A stretch of DNA of 64,000 nt from Paenibacillus dendritiformis (GTDB lineage: Bacteria; Bacillota; Bacilli; Paenibacillales; Paenibacillaceae): NCBI RefSeq assembly GCF_945605565.1, contig NZ_OX216966.1:2410001-2474000 (forward strand), in the 5' to 3' direction. How positions within the stretch are numbered: the stretch's first letter is position 1; the number at the start of each line of letters is the position of its first letter. Of the stretch, positions 27,250 through 36,098 are shown in pieces. A program made the translations under genes and the position numbers. The notes beneath the pieces are model-generated. The model was not told the DNA's origin, ran no database searches, and saw only the letters and a list, made by a program, of their open reading frames with translations.

Positions 27250-28107
27250 TTATTTCACGTTCAGATCCAGCAATTCGGGGATGGTCACCAACTTCACCCC
27301 ATCGTTTTTCAGTGTACGAATGATTTCCGGCAAAGCCACAACCGTTCCGGATAAATCTTGGCCTGTCCCCCCGGCAGAATGTTGCAAAATAATTGCCCCT
27401 GGGGACACATGAGCAAGGACATTTGTCTTCACTTCTTCAGCATCCAAACCTTTCCAATCCAAGGAATCGACGTTCCAGTTGATGACCTTTTTCTTCTGGC
27501 TTGCCAACCACTTGATTTGATTCTCGCTGATATTACCATAAGGCGGCCGGACGATATTGGGGATATATCCGGTATGCTCGCGAATCAATTGATCCGTTTT
27601 AATGATTTGTTCACGAAATTCTGCATCGCTTAATTTAGGCAAATTTGCATGGTTGTAAGAATGATTACCAAGGATATGGCCTTCCTCGACGATCCGTTTC
27701 ATGATGTCAGGATGCTTCTCGATTCTGTTTCCAACAACGAAAAAAGTTGCTTTCACGCCTTCGCTTTTGAGTACATCCAACACCTTCGGGGTAAAGTTGT
27801 CATCTGGCGCATCATCGAATGAAAGGGCAATTTCCCGTTTCGTACCGGGACCGTTCAGTATAAATGTTGTTCGGTATTTCGCCCGCAAATCCGCCAAGGA
27901 AAGGGCATGCGGCTCACGCAAATGTCGCTCAGGTCCATCTGCAAGATCTGGTGTTGAAGAATTAGCGGAATTTTGCAAAATCTGTGGTTGTTGGGGAGCG
28001 CTAGAGCTGTAAGGATTGCTGCCGGGCTTTTTTTGCGCGTGATTCTGAGCACACCCCGAAAGCACACTAAGCATTGCTAGAAGTAATAACAATAAACGCA
28101 AGATCAT
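27250..28107 (-). CDS. Polysaccharide deacetylase lipoprotein (NodB domain)
   Basis: 285 residues. A lipoprotein signal ends at LSVLSGC, so it should be membrane-anchored outside the cell. A linker of about 60 residues leads to the NodB homology domain: ALSFDDAPDDNFT (motif 1, catalytic Asp), GNHSYNHANL (His-x3-His metal site), RPPYGN (motif 3) and LQHSAGG. Such enzymes remove N-acetyl groups from peptidoglycan or related glycans. GGAGG lies four bases before the ATG. It lies between two tRNA-Leu fragments and may be cargo of the second element. Confidence 0.87.
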   Translation of the reverse strand: MILRLLLLLLAMLSVLSGCAQNHAQKKPGSNPYSSSAPQQPQILQNSANSSTPDLADGPERHLREPHALSLADLRAKYRTTFILNGPGTKREIALSFDDAPDDNFTPKVLDVLKSEGVKATFFVVGNRIEKHPDIMKRIVEEGHILGNHSYNHANLPKLSDAEFREQIIKTDQLIREHTGYIPNIVRPPYGNISENQIKWLASQKKKVINWNVDSLDWKGLDAEEVKTNVLAHVSPGAIILQHSAGGTGQDLSGTVVALPEIIRTLKNDGVKLVTIPELLDLNVK

Positions 28108-28207
28108 CTTTCCTCCATTTCTTTGGAAATCATGTCCTTATAGATTTACACAATGTGAATAAATTATTCGTGGCTTCTCCCGTCTACGGAGAAAGGGGGG
28201 AAAATGA

Positions 28208-28237
28208 GCCGCAAGTGTAATAAATAACACTTGCGGC
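28208..28237. repeat. Perfect inverted repeat
   Basis: GCCGCAAGTGT and ACACTTGCGGC, 11-bp arms around 8 bases. CTTGCGGC recurs just downstream at the edge of the tRNA fragment. No T-run, so its role is unclear. Confidence 0.6.
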
Positions 28238-28247
28238 CCAAAACTTG

Positions 28248-28284
28248 CGGCTCAAAATCGTGAGGGAAACCATAAAGGTTCAAG
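28248..28284 (+). repeat. Decayed tRNA-Leu anticodon-to-T-arm copy
   Basis: 32 of 37 bases match tRNA-Leu 12319-12355, same orientation, covering the anticodon loop CTCAAAA, variable arm and part of the T arm. All five differences are transitions (four G to A, one A to G). The acceptor end has not survived. It is not a working tRNA. It is probably the far attachment site of the second element. Confidence 0.78.
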
Positions 28285-28291
28285 TTTTGTT

Positions 28292-28600
28292 TTATCCACT
28301 TCTTTTTTTCAGCCAAGAATAAACCGCTGAAATTATCGTGAAAAACAGTAAATAACCGAAGAAGCTGTATAAATGCATCCACTTATCGGAATGGACAAAC
28401 ACCCCTAATCGCTCCGCTATTTTTTCAAAAATCGGCATCAACAGGCTGACAAAACAGGATAATGCCTGACTTCCCCAATCTATTCACTTGGGAAAGGCTA
28501 TACAGAAAAACCATCGTCAATATAGGTAATCCGATTAAAGTGAAGACGATATGAATCGAAAAGATCTCCGGTAACAGCCTGTGAGGAAAATGATACAGCC
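28292..28600 (-). pseudogene. Fragment of a CBO0543-like membrane protein
   Basis: Minus-strand coding reads FSIHIVFTLIGLPILTMVFL, then after a one-base frameshift near 28450 continues with LLMPIFEKIAERLGVFVHSD and LYSFFGYLLFFTIISAVYSW to a stop. It resembles small CBO0543-type integral membrane proteins of Bacillales. The 5' end is missing: at about 28600 it meets the truncated monooxygenase on the other strand, so a rearrangement joined two unrelated gene pieces. Confidence 0.65.
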
Positions 28601-28620
28601 CTTTGCTGGGCGATTCCGCT

Positions 28621-29712
28621 AATTTTGGCAGTCCCGACCCAACGATGATGTTCGCGGCAATCGCTCGCGAGACGGATCGGATCGGCCTCGTTACCACGGT
28701 GTCCACCACGTTCAATCCGCCGTATATTGTCGCAAGGCAGCTTCAGTCGCTGCACTGGCTCAGTAACGGACGCGCCGGCTGGAATATTGTCACTTCGATT
28801 GAAGGAGCGGAAAATTTCGGTGATTCGCCTATGCCTTCTCCGCAAGAAAGATATGCGAGAGCAAGGGAGTTTACGGATGTTGTGCGCAAGCTTTGGGCGA
28901 GTTTCCCCCAGGAAGCCATCCTGATTGACCGCGAGTCGGGCAAATTCTCGGATCCGGATCAGGTGTCCCCGATCAATCATTCAGGCGAGTTTTTCAGTGT
29001 CAAGGGTGCGCTTACTTTGCCTGCCCACCCATCGGGAGAGATTCCTTTATTTCAAGCAGGGGCATCGGATACGGGACGGAATTTTGCGGCTTCCATAGCG
29101 AATGCCATTTTTGCGGCGATGCCGGATCTGGAATCGGGAGTGGAATTGTGCAATGATCTGAGAAGAAGAGCGGAGGTGCATGGACGCCATCCGGACGCCA
29201 TCAAAGTTCTGCCCGGGCTGTATTTTTTCTTGGCCGAGACTCGCGAGGAAGCGCACGCCTTATATAAGGCTGCGCACTCGCATTTGAGCGTCGAGCGCAG
29301 ACTGGCATCGCTCCAATCTGTGCTGGGCCTTGATATAAGCGGCTTTGCTCTGGATCATCGCGTAACGGCCGATATGCTGCCCGACCCGAATCAGCCCGTC
29401 CGCAGCCGAACGCATGCTGAGCTGTTGCGCCGATATATTACTGCCAATCAGCCTACCGTGGCAGAGGTATTGGCAAGGCCGGAGGTTCTCGCGTCGGCTC
29501 ATTGGGTATCGGTTGGAACGGTTGAGGACGTGCTGAACGATATTATGGAGCGGTTTGAAGCAGGCGCAATTGACGGATTTATCGCTCTTCCGGGCGGTTC
29601 GGAGCAATCATTGGAGCTGTTTTTTGAAAAGCTGATGCCGCAGTTGGTGGAACGAGGCGTGTTCAGAAGCGACTATACAGGCTCGACTTTGAAGGAACAT
29701 TTGGGCATGTAA
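28621..29712 (+). pseudogene. LLM-class flavin monooxygenase, N-terminus missing
   Basis: The frame holds about 363 residues of an NtaA/SnaA/DszA-type FMN-dependent monooxygenase (RIGLVTTVSTTFNPPYIVAR, LSNGRAGWNIVTS, PLFQAGASDTGRNFAA, IDGFIALPGGSEQSL). Family members have about 440 residues; roughly the first 75 are absent, and no start codon with a ribosome site precedes the homology. Coding breaks off where the CBO0543-like remnant begins on the other strand. The remaining frame is intact, so the loss is recent or some product is still made. Confidence 0.75.
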
Positions 29713-29828
29713 CATCTGTTGTCATGGGAACGAACCGGGGCCGATTGATGTCTTTAGGCACGATGGCGGGCGTTCCATGATAAAGCGATTATATACGAAA
29801 TACGGAGACTGTGCTGGAGGAAATCAAC

Positions 29829-30836
29829 ATGAACAGATGGATTGGCTTGATTGTTTCGCTTCTCATTCTGATAGGAGGAGTGCTGGCCGGATGTTCCGGA
29901 ACGCCTGCGGACAACATGCCTTCGCCAAATGAAGCCAATGTGCATGAAAGTGAGCAGTCAGGCGGCGCAAGCAGGGCTGAAGCCGATGAGGCTAAGACGC
30001 ATGAATGGCCAAGAACGATAACGGACGCCGCCGGCCATGAGGTGGTGCTGAAGGACAAGCCGGGGCGCATAGCCGTGCTTCATCCCTTGTATTTGGATTA
30101 CTTTTTCGCATTGGACACGCCTCCGATCGCCTCGAGCAGCGCCATGAGCGCGATGGAGGAATTCTCTACGTTGCGGCCTTACGCGGGAACGGCGGAGATT
30201 GCGGATTTGGGCAGCGGAAGGGACCTGAATCTGGAAGCGATTATGGCGTCGAACCCTGATGTAATTGTAACCTTCAAAGGTCATGTTGACGCAAACTATG
30301 ATGAGTTGAGCAAAATTGCTCCTGTCATCCAAATCGACTACAGCGATACTTGGGAAAATGCAACGATGATCTGCGCCCAAATTGTCGGCAAAGAGGAATT
30401 GGCGGAACGGGTCATCAAGGAAACAAAGGAAATGATCGAAAAAACCAAAGAGCGGCTGGGCGATCTGAAAAATAACAGTTTTGCCTTATTGCGAGTTGAC
30501 GGCAAAGCCAATTTTACCGCTCAGGGAACGAAAAACACGATGTACTATAATCAAACGGCTGGCTTTGGCCTGTTGGCGCCGGATGGATACCCTGAAGACA
30601 GTGCCGTACTATCTCTGGAGGCTCTGTCGGAAATGAATCCCGATTATATCATTTTCCAGCATGATCTTGATGTTGCCAAGGCAGCAGTTCAGGAAAAGGA
30701 ATCTTCCGCCGTCTGGCAAGCGTTGAAATCGGTAAAAAACAATCATGTTCTATTTTTCGATAATTCGCTGAATACGGGAAGCGTCCTGGCTATCCGGCTG
30801 GCTGCAGAGAATTTTATGGAACTAGCGGGTCAATAG
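29829..30836 (+). CDS. FecB-type iron/siderophore-binding lipoprotein
   Basis: 335 residues. Lipobox LAGC follows a clear signal segment (LIVSLLILIGGVLAGC). A linker rich in Ser, Glu and Ala leads to a class III substrate-binding fold: ITDAAGHEVVLKDKPGRIAV, LEAIMASNPDVIV, and a C-terminal helix ending NFMELAG. Such proteins deliver ferric siderophores or heme to an ABC importer; no permease or ATPase adjoins it. GGAGG ten bases before ATG 29829 sets the start; an upstream GTG in frame overlaps that site. No convincing Fur box was seen. Confidence 0.83.
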   Translation: MNRWIGLIVSLLILIGGVLAGCSGTPADNMPSPNEANVHESEQSGGASRAEADEAKTHEWPRTITDAAGHEVVLKDKPGRIAVLHPLYLDYFFALDTPPIASSSAMSAMEEFSTLRPYAGTAEIADLGSGRDLNLEAIMASNPDVIVTFKGHVDANYDELSKIAPVIQIDYSDTWENATMICAQIVGKEELAERVIKETKEMIEKTKERLGDLKNNSFALLRVDGKANFTAQGTKNTMYYNQTAGFGLLAPDGYPEDSAVLSLEALSEMNPDYIIFQHDLDVAKAAVQEKESSAVWQALKSVKNNHVLFFDNSLNTGSVLAIRLAAENFMELAGQ

Positions 30837-30887
30837 GGAAGAATGAAAAACGCCCCGGCTTGGATGAAGCGCGGGGCGGGTTCACGT

Positions 30888-31103
30888 TCAGGACGGATCC
30901 TCACTCACATATTCCAAAATATCACCTGGCTGACAGTCCAGCACTTCGCATATTTTCTCCAAGGTGGAAAAGCGGACCGCCTTCGCTTTGCCATTTTTCA
31001 GGATGGACAGGTTCGCCATCGTAATTCCGACCTTCTCTGACAGCTCGGTAACGCTCATTTTTCGTCTTGCCAACATAACATCGAGATTGATGATGATCGC
31101 CAT
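30888..31103 (-). CDS. yozG: Cro/CI-type small regulator, YozG-like
   Basis: 71 residues, nearly all one helix-turn-helix (MSVTELSEKVGITMANLSIL) followed by FSTLEKICEVLDCQPGDILE. This short XRE type always travels with a DUF2975 membrane protein, as here, ten bases downstream of it. In B. subtilis the order yoaS-yozG-yoaT is the same neighbourhood. It probably controls the membrane protein gene and itself. Confidence 0.83.
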   Translation of the reverse strand: MAIIINLDVMLARRKMSVTELSEKVGITMANLSILKNGKAKAVRFSTLEKICEVLDCQPGDILEYVSEDPS

Positions 31104-31112
31104 ATGGACACC

Positions 31113-31589
31113 TCAGACTGTCAAATCATTTTCGGATTTGATTTCAAGTGCGTGGGTTAGCAGCTCTTGAAGCACTGCCGCAAAAATCGCTACCGTGGAA
31201 GCGGCAAAAATGATGACTCCCCCTATCACGGCGATGGAAGTAAACAGGACATCCTGCATACCAAGGAATATGCCGGCTATAACATAGACGATCGCGATCG
31301 CAACAGCGCACTGCTTGATATGCTTCAACGATGCTACCGCGCATTCGGAAAACGCATTTTTCCGTTCTATATAGTGAAGCAGCTTCAGCGAGTGGAAGAG
31401 AGCAACATAAAACGGGATTGCCGTCGTATATACAACGATGAGCGCCGGATATTTCAAAGGGACAACATCGGGATTCTCCGCTGCACGGCTTGTCACGAAT
31501 CCGGGCAGCCAGAATATACACAAAATCAAAGCCGTAATCCCAATTATGGCGATCGCCAGTTTGAGAAAGGCGGTTTTTCTTTGCAGCAT
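31113..31589 (-). CDS. yoaS: DUF2975 membrane protein, YoaS-like
   Basis: 158 residues with four predicted membrane segments, including LAIAIIGITALILCIFWLPG and VIGGVIIFAASTVAIFAAVL. The cytoplasmic end LQELLTHALEIKSENDLTV is the hallmark of DUF2975. ATG 31589 follows GCGAGGTG; longer frames have no site. It is followed directly by the YozG regulator, forming the usual two-gene unit. Biochemical role unknown. Confidence 0.82.
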   Translation of the reverse strand: MLQRKTAFLKLAIAIIGITALILCIFWLPGFVTSRAAENPDVVPLKYPALIVVYTTAIPFYVALFHSLKLLHYIERKNAFSECAVASLKHIKQCAVAIAIVYVIAGIFLGMQDVLFTSIAVIGGVIIFAASTVAIFAAVLQELLTHALEIKSENDLTV

Positions 31590-31679
31590 ACAGCACCTCG
31601 CATCAAATGAATGGCAATAGCATATCACTGCATTTATCGTTTATCAATATGTTACGCATGTTTCTTGGTCAATCTCAAT

Positions 31680-32477
31680 TTATTGCATCGAAAGCGGACA
31701 TTCCTTGTTCTGGGAGCGGCCTTCCTTCACATGCTTCAACTGGGCGACGATCATGAACGACACGATGACCAGCAAGAACCATGAGCTGAATTTGCCCCAC
31801 TGAACGAGATGCCAACCGTTGGCTTGATGCGGATAGCGCCACGCGCCCAGGAATGTCCCGATATTTTCCGCTACCCAAATAAAGAAACCAATCAACGCAA
31901 ACGACAGCACGAGCGGCATGCGCCGCGTCACGCCCAGCACCGTATACTCGACATACGACCGAAAGAAGATGGCGAACAGCAGAATGGTCAACACCCAGCG
32001 CAGATCGTAGATGAAATGGTGGGTCATGAAATTGAGGTAAATCGCCGCCCCGAGCGGTACGGCGCACCACGGCCTCGGATACCGGTGCAGCTTTACCTGC
32101 AGGCGGCGCCACGCCTGGCATAAGTAACTGGCGACGCTCGCATACATAAATCCGCTGTAAAGCGGCACGCCGAACACTTTGGTCCATCCGTCGAGCGGGT
32201 ACGCCCATGATCCCATGTGGACCTTGTAAATTTCAAGCACGAGCCCGATCAGATGGAAGACGCAAATGACCTTCAACTCGTCGACCGTTTCCAGTCCGGA
32301 ACGGATCATGATGATTTGAACCGCGATACAGACAAGGAGCATGAAGTCGTAAGCGGGAATGTACGGGATGTCGATCACCCGCGTGAGCGCAAGCGCCGCG
32401 AAAATAATGGCCGGGAACAGGCAGGACAGCGCCTGCTGCCACCCGAACTCGACTAATGATTTCAGCTTGAAAGCCAT
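31680..32477 (-). CDS. yoaT: DUF817 membrane protein, YoaT-like
   Basis: 265 residues with eight or so membrane segments and the DUF817 blocks KVHMGSWAYP, YSGFMYASVASYLCQAWRRL, HHFIYDLRWVL and FIWVAENIGTFLGAWRYP. AGGAGGAACTTATC precedes the ATG. Same strand as yoaS and yozG, with a 90-base gap. Function unknown. Confidence 0.85.
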   Translation of the reverse strand: MAFKLKSLVEFGWQQALSCLFPAIIFAALALTRVIDIPYIPAYDFMLLVCIAVQIIMIRSGLETVDELKVICVFHLIGLVLEIYKVHMGSWAYPLDGWTKVFGVPLYSGFMYASVASYLCQAWRRLQVKLHRYPRPWCAVPLGAAIYLNFMTHHFIYDLRWVLTILLFAIFFRSYVEYTVLGVTRRMPLVLSFALIGFFIWVAENIGTFLGAWRYPHQANGWHLVQWGKFSSWFLLVIVSFMIVAQLKHVKEGRSQNKECPLSMQ

Positions 32478-32738
32478 GATAAGTTCCTCCTGCGTTGGAA
32501 TCCGCCTGCCGGGACGCTGCGCCCCTCCGCAGCGCTACCTTCAATGAACCGCCACTGCAGCTTGATAGGTACTATCATAAGCGGCGGTTTTCTCTTGGTC
32601 AATAAAAATTTATTGTTTTTCGATAAATATATATTGTTTAATATATCCATGTACAGATTTTGTCTAGTTTTCAGGTGTCGCGGCTTGATGAAGTCGTCTA
32701 TAATAAAAAGCGGAAAGAAACGCACGGGAGGATCGTGA

Positions 32739-33467
32739 ATGGCCACAAAAAAAAGAAGCGCTGCAAGGATAATCTATCATGCCGTCTGTGCCGCCGTGTT
32801 GCTGGCTGGCATGTTCATGCTGCTTCACGAGCCTATCCAGAGCTGGTTCGTCTCCAGAGGGACGAGCTCATTGGGACTTCACAAGGTGGCTGCGGCAGGA
32901 TCCGAGAAGGGGGACAACAGCCACATCCGCAAGCAAGAGCCCGTTTTTAATTTTGAAGAGGTGGCGGAGCTGGATTTCGAGACGATCCTGATGGCGAATT
33001 TGAACAAAGATGATATTCACGTTATTGGCGGGATCAGCATCCCGAGCATTGATATGAATTTGCCGATAGGAGAAGGCGTAGCCCCGTATACGCTGGCGCT
33101 CACTGCGGGAACGATGAAGCCTGACCAGGTTATGGGAGAAGGCAATTATGCGTTGGCCGGCCATCATATGAACCGCAAAGATCTGCTGTTCAGCCCGCTG
33201 CTGCGAGTCAAAACGGGCGACGCGGCTTATTTAACCGATATGAAATACATATATGAATACAAGATTGAGGAGCAAAAAACGATCGAAGCAACGGCGGTTG
33301 AAGTCATTGAGGATCAGGGCCCGGAACGATTGTTAACCTTGATCACCTGCGATGACAGCGGCAAGGCGCGGGTGTTGACGAGAGGCCGATTTGTCGGCAA
33401 GACGCCGATTCAAGAGGCGACGAAGGAAATGAAGGACGCCTTTCAACTGGAAATGAGCAATTTATAG
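32739..33467 (+). CDS. Class A sortase
   Basis: 242 residues. An N-terminal membrane anchor (AVCAAVLLAGMFMLLHEPI) precedes the sortase barrel with the catalytic His in YALAGHHMNRKDLLFSPL, Cys in LLTLITCDDSGKARVLTRGR, and the final Arg in the same block. Class A enzymes join LPxTG-type proteins to the cell wall. No LPxTG substrate gene lies nearby. GGGAGGATCGTGA precedes the ATG. Confidence 0.88.
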   Translation: MATKKRSAARIIYHAVCAAVLLAGMFMLLHEPIQSWFVSRGTSSLGLHKVAAAGSEKGDNSHIRKQEPVFNFEEVAELDFETILMANLNKDDIHVIGGISIPSIDMNLPIGEGVAPYTLALTAGTMKPDQVMGEGNYALAGHHMNRKDLLFSPLLRVKTGDAAYLTDMKYIYEYKIEEQKTIEATAVEVIEDQGPERLLTLITCDDSGKARVLTRGRFVGKTPIQEATKEMKDAFQLEMSNL

Positions 33468-33688
33468 TTAACTGCCATCCCGAGGTACAGCCACAGTCTC
33501 TTGAGATTCAGCAAGGAGCTGGAGCTTAAAAGGCTGTTTTTGTATGACAAGGGGCCGACAGAATCAGCGGCAAGCAATTATGGACCTCTTAGATCGACAA
33601 CTTTGGATGTGTTCAACCTATCCCAATTCCATTAAGCTGAAACCATGAAATCGAAATCTGTACAGGAAATTAAGGAGGAGGAGACGAC

Positions 33689-34432
33689 GTGAGCGCTATA
33701 ATCGAAGAAAACCTGAAAGCGGTACGCCGTCGGATGGAACTGGCTTGTCAGGCCTCCGGCCGGCAGAAGGAAGAGGTCAAGCTGCTGCTGGCCACCAAGA
33801 CGGTGCCGCTTGACAAATTGCGGAGCGCCATCCGGGCGGGAGAGACGTTGTTCGGGGAGAACAAAGCCCAGGAGCTGCGCGGCAAATATGCGGATATGCA
33901 GCAGTACAAGCAGGTGGAATGGCATTTTATCGGACATCTCCAGACGAATAAAGTGAAGGACGTCGTCAAATATGTCAAGATGATCCACTCCGTCGATCGG
34001 TTCAAGTTGGGTCAGGCTCTGCATAATCAATTGCAGAAAGAGAATAAAACGATGGATATTCTCGTTCAAATTAATACCTCCTACGAGGAAAGCAAATTTG
34101 GCGCGCGGCCGGAAGACGCGCTGGAGCTGGTTGAACAGCTCTCTCATTTCGATACGCTGCATATAAAAGGGCTGATGACCATCGGCAAGCTGAATGCCAC
34201 GAGCGAAGAGACCCGGCATTGTTTTCGGCTATTGAAGCAGCTCCAGACCCAGATCATCGCCAACCATATCCCGGGTGTCGAGATGGACGTTCTCTCGATG
34301 GGAATGTCGGGTGATTTTGAGGTCGCCATTGAAGAAGGAGCCACCATCGTACGGGTAGGGACGAAAATATTCGGTGAGCGTTATTTGCCAGACAGTTATT
34401 ATTGGAACGAAAAATCAGGTTCGCATGATTAA
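33689..34432 (+). CDS. YggS/PLPBP-family pyridoxal-phosphate-binding protein
   Basis: 247 residues of the YggS family (B. subtilis YlmE), which maintains PLP homeostasis without a known catalytic role. The PLP lysine is in LLLATKTVPLD. Other family blocks are LFGENKAQEL, WHFIGHLQTNKVKDVV, LSMGMSGDFEVAIEEGAT and VRVGTKIFGER. Start is GTG 33689 after GGAGGAGGAGACGAC. It stands apart from the usual divisome neighbours (ftsZ, sepF), so it may be a second copy in the genome. Confidence 0.9.
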   Translation: MSAIIEENLKAVRRRMELACQASGRQKEEVKLLLATKTVPLDKLRSAIRAGETLFGENKAQELRGKYADMQQYKQVEWHFIGHLQTNKVKDVVKYVKMIHSVDRFKLGQALHNQLQKENKTMDILVQINTSYEESKFGARPEDALELVEQLSHFDTLHIKGLMTIGKLNATSEETRHCFRLLKQLQTQIIANHIPGVEMDVLSMGMSGDFEVAIEEGATIVRVGTKIFGERYLPDSYYWNEKSGSHD

Positions 34433-34605
34433 GCCATGCTTCATCCGGTAGCCGCAGCGGCCGGAGGGCTTGCGGGGCGATACTAGAGCAGGAGGTCTGC
34501 AAGCCGGTGAATGCCCTGCTGAATGGCCGCTTCTCGGGATGCAACCGGGGAGCGGCCGTCTGCTTACTTGCGCCGGGAGGCTGCCGCCGCCCTCCGCGTA
34601 AGACA

Positions 34606-35181
34606 TCATTTTTCCTCGTGATCAACCCATCTTTTGCAAAAATAGTAACGCAATTTTTTGCGCGCTCTAACCAATAATTGCGCGGAAGCTTGCTCACTGA
34701 TCCCTAACTCCCGAGCCAGCTCTCGATGTGACTTATCTTCCACATAGTACCGAAACAGCACATTGCGATATCTCGCATTCAGCTGGTCAAGAGCTTCATG
34801 AAGCATTTCATCGCGAATTTGCTCCTCCACTTGATCGGCTACGGCCGTTTCGGCTGCCGAAGCGAAGAGGTCCTCTTCCTCCATGCTCTCCAGGTTGGAT
34901 AGATATTGATATTTTTTGTATACCCTTAAGTAATCGTAGGCAGTATTCCGCGAGATTTTTTTGAGCCACGCCTTTATCTTTGCAGCATCTTTCGCTTTGG
35001 GTGACGAGGCAATCACTTTCAAGAAGGATTCCTGGATAACATCTTCCGTCAGATCATGATTTTCAAGTAAGAAGTAAATGTCGTGGTAGATGAATTCACG
35101 ATAGGATTGATAAGTAAATTTCTGGGATGATTGATCCAAGTGTTGGAAATTGCTATGTAAAAAAGATAACCACTGATCCAT
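34606..35181 (-). CDS. ECF-type RNA polymerase sigma factor
   Basis: 191 residues. Region 2 reads HDLTEDVIQESFLKV with KIKAWLKKISRNTAYDYLR; region 4 reads RYYVEDKSHRELARELGISE with ASAQLLVRARKKLR. No anti-sigma gene follows: only about 170 non-coding bases separate its stop from the YggS gene. It diverges from the small secreted protein gene across a 313-base gap. Target promoters are unknown. AGGGGGCATT lies just before the ATG. Confidence 0.85.
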   Translation of the reverse strand: MDQWLSFLHSNFQHLDQSSQKFTYQSYREFIYHDIYFLLENHDLTEDVIQESFLKVIASSPKAKDAAKIKAWLKKISRNTAYDYLRVYKKYQYLSNLESMEEEDLFASAAETAVADQVEEQIRDEMLHEALDQLNARYRNVLFRYYVEDKSHRELARELGISEQASAQLLVRARKKLRYYFCKRWVDHEEK

Positions 35182-35494
35182 AATGCCCCCTCCACGAAAT
35201 ATGTTACCGGCTCGACCTTTTTCCTATATATACTAATATATACTAAAAACGTAGATTCATCCATAATAATGAGTGTAAAAGATGTTACTTTATACAATAA
35301 AAATTCATTTCGTCATATTTTGGTAGTCTTATCCGTCTACTATATAGAGAGAACCTTCATCATGGCTTTACATCTATCATCTAACGGGCAGGAGGTGTGT
35401 GTCCCCCGCAACGTCTGATGCAATGTAAAGTTCGGCAGGAAGTGTTGAAGTCGCGTCATGGTAATAATCAAAAAACAAATTGGGAGGGTTTTCT
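35182..35494. other. Long divergent control region
   Basis: No gene. TATATATACTAATATATACT near 35224-35243 is a short tandem repeat. The last 80 bases, with an early GGCAGGAGGTGTGTG, lead to the secreted protein gene and could form a long 5' leader. No ECF-type -35/-10 pair with proper spacing was found. Confidence 0.4.
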
Positions 35495-35878
35495 ATGAAA
35501 CTGGGTAAAAAGACAATTGCTGGATTGGTCGCTGTTGTAGCTTGCTTCTCCATGTCTACGGCGGCGTTTGCGAACACAAGCTCCACGTCGGCACCGGGCT
35601 ATGGAACGCTGACCGGTACATTATCGGGTAAAAACTATACAACAAAGGTCTCTTATAATAATGACAATGCGTACCTGACAGTCGCAGGGACGATTCAAGA
35701 CATTAACGGCAATACACTTGTTCAGCAGCAGGAAATTCGCAGTTCTAGAGGATCGACTAATTTCTCGGGCTCCTGGAACTCTTTGCCTTCCAAAGCTTAT
35801 GCTATTTATGGGGCGCATGGCGTGCAGGGTGGAAACACCCATGGCGCTAAGGCTGTATACACTTACACACATGTGTAA
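35495..35878 (+). CDS. Small secreted protein of unknown function
   Basis: 127 residues. A Sec signal peptide (TIAGLVAVVACFSMSTAAFA) gives a mature protein of about 100 residues, rich in Ser, Thr, Gly, Asn and Tyr, with alternating polar and beta-prone residues and no Cys. The C-terminal part reads YGAHGVQGGNTHGAKAVYTY. I do not recognise the family. GGGAGGG before ATG 35495 is a strong site, and a strong terminator follows, so it is its own transcription unit and probably abundant. Confidence 0.75.
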   Translation: MKLGKKTIAGLVAVVACFSMSTAAFANTSSTSAPGYGTLTGTLSGKNYTTKVSYNNDNAYLTVAGTIQDINGNTLVQQQEIRSSRGSTNFSGSWNSLPSKAYAIYGAHGVQGGNTHGAKAVYTYTHV

Positions 35879-35910
35879 GCTGGAGTAAGAGCAGGGTAAT
35901 GGCTGTGTAG

Positions 35911-35982
35911 AAGAATGTTTATACCAATGCGGATAAAGTCTGCCTAGGCTTTGTTTGCTTGGTATAAACATCTTCTTTTTTA
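35911..35982 (+). terminator. Terminator after the secreted protein gene
   Basis: AAGAATGTTTATACCAA and TTGGTATAAACATCTT form a long stem (one mismatch) around about 31 bases, then a T-run. Confidence 0.75.
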
Positions 35983-36033
35983 TAACGGGAAATACATATT
36001 AGACAATTGCAAAAAAAATGTTCGCGAAACCTA

Positions 36034-36081
36034 TTGACATTTATTTTTGACAAGTGTAAAACTTTATGTAAGACAATTGTC
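36034..36081 (+). promoter_or_regulatory. Promoter with two BlaI-type operators
   Basis: TTGACA (36034-36039), 17 bases, TAAAAC. GACAAGTGTA (36049-36058) runs into the -10 box, and the perfect palindrome GACAATTGTC (36072-36081) follows. Both carry the ACA-N2-TGT core of BlaI/MecI operators, centred about 23 bases apart. A weaker GACAATTGC is at 36002-36010. Confidence 0.65.
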
Positions 36082-36098
36082 AAAAAGGAGTTAATGGG

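Noticed and set aside
28248..28284. A further tRNA-Leu gene
   Set aside because: Only anticodon to T arm survives; acceptor and D arms are absent.
35495..35878. Bacteriocin precursor of the exporter locus
   Set aside because: Sec signal peptide, no double-Gly leader, no Cys pattern and no maturation enzyme; nothing supports it beyond proximity.
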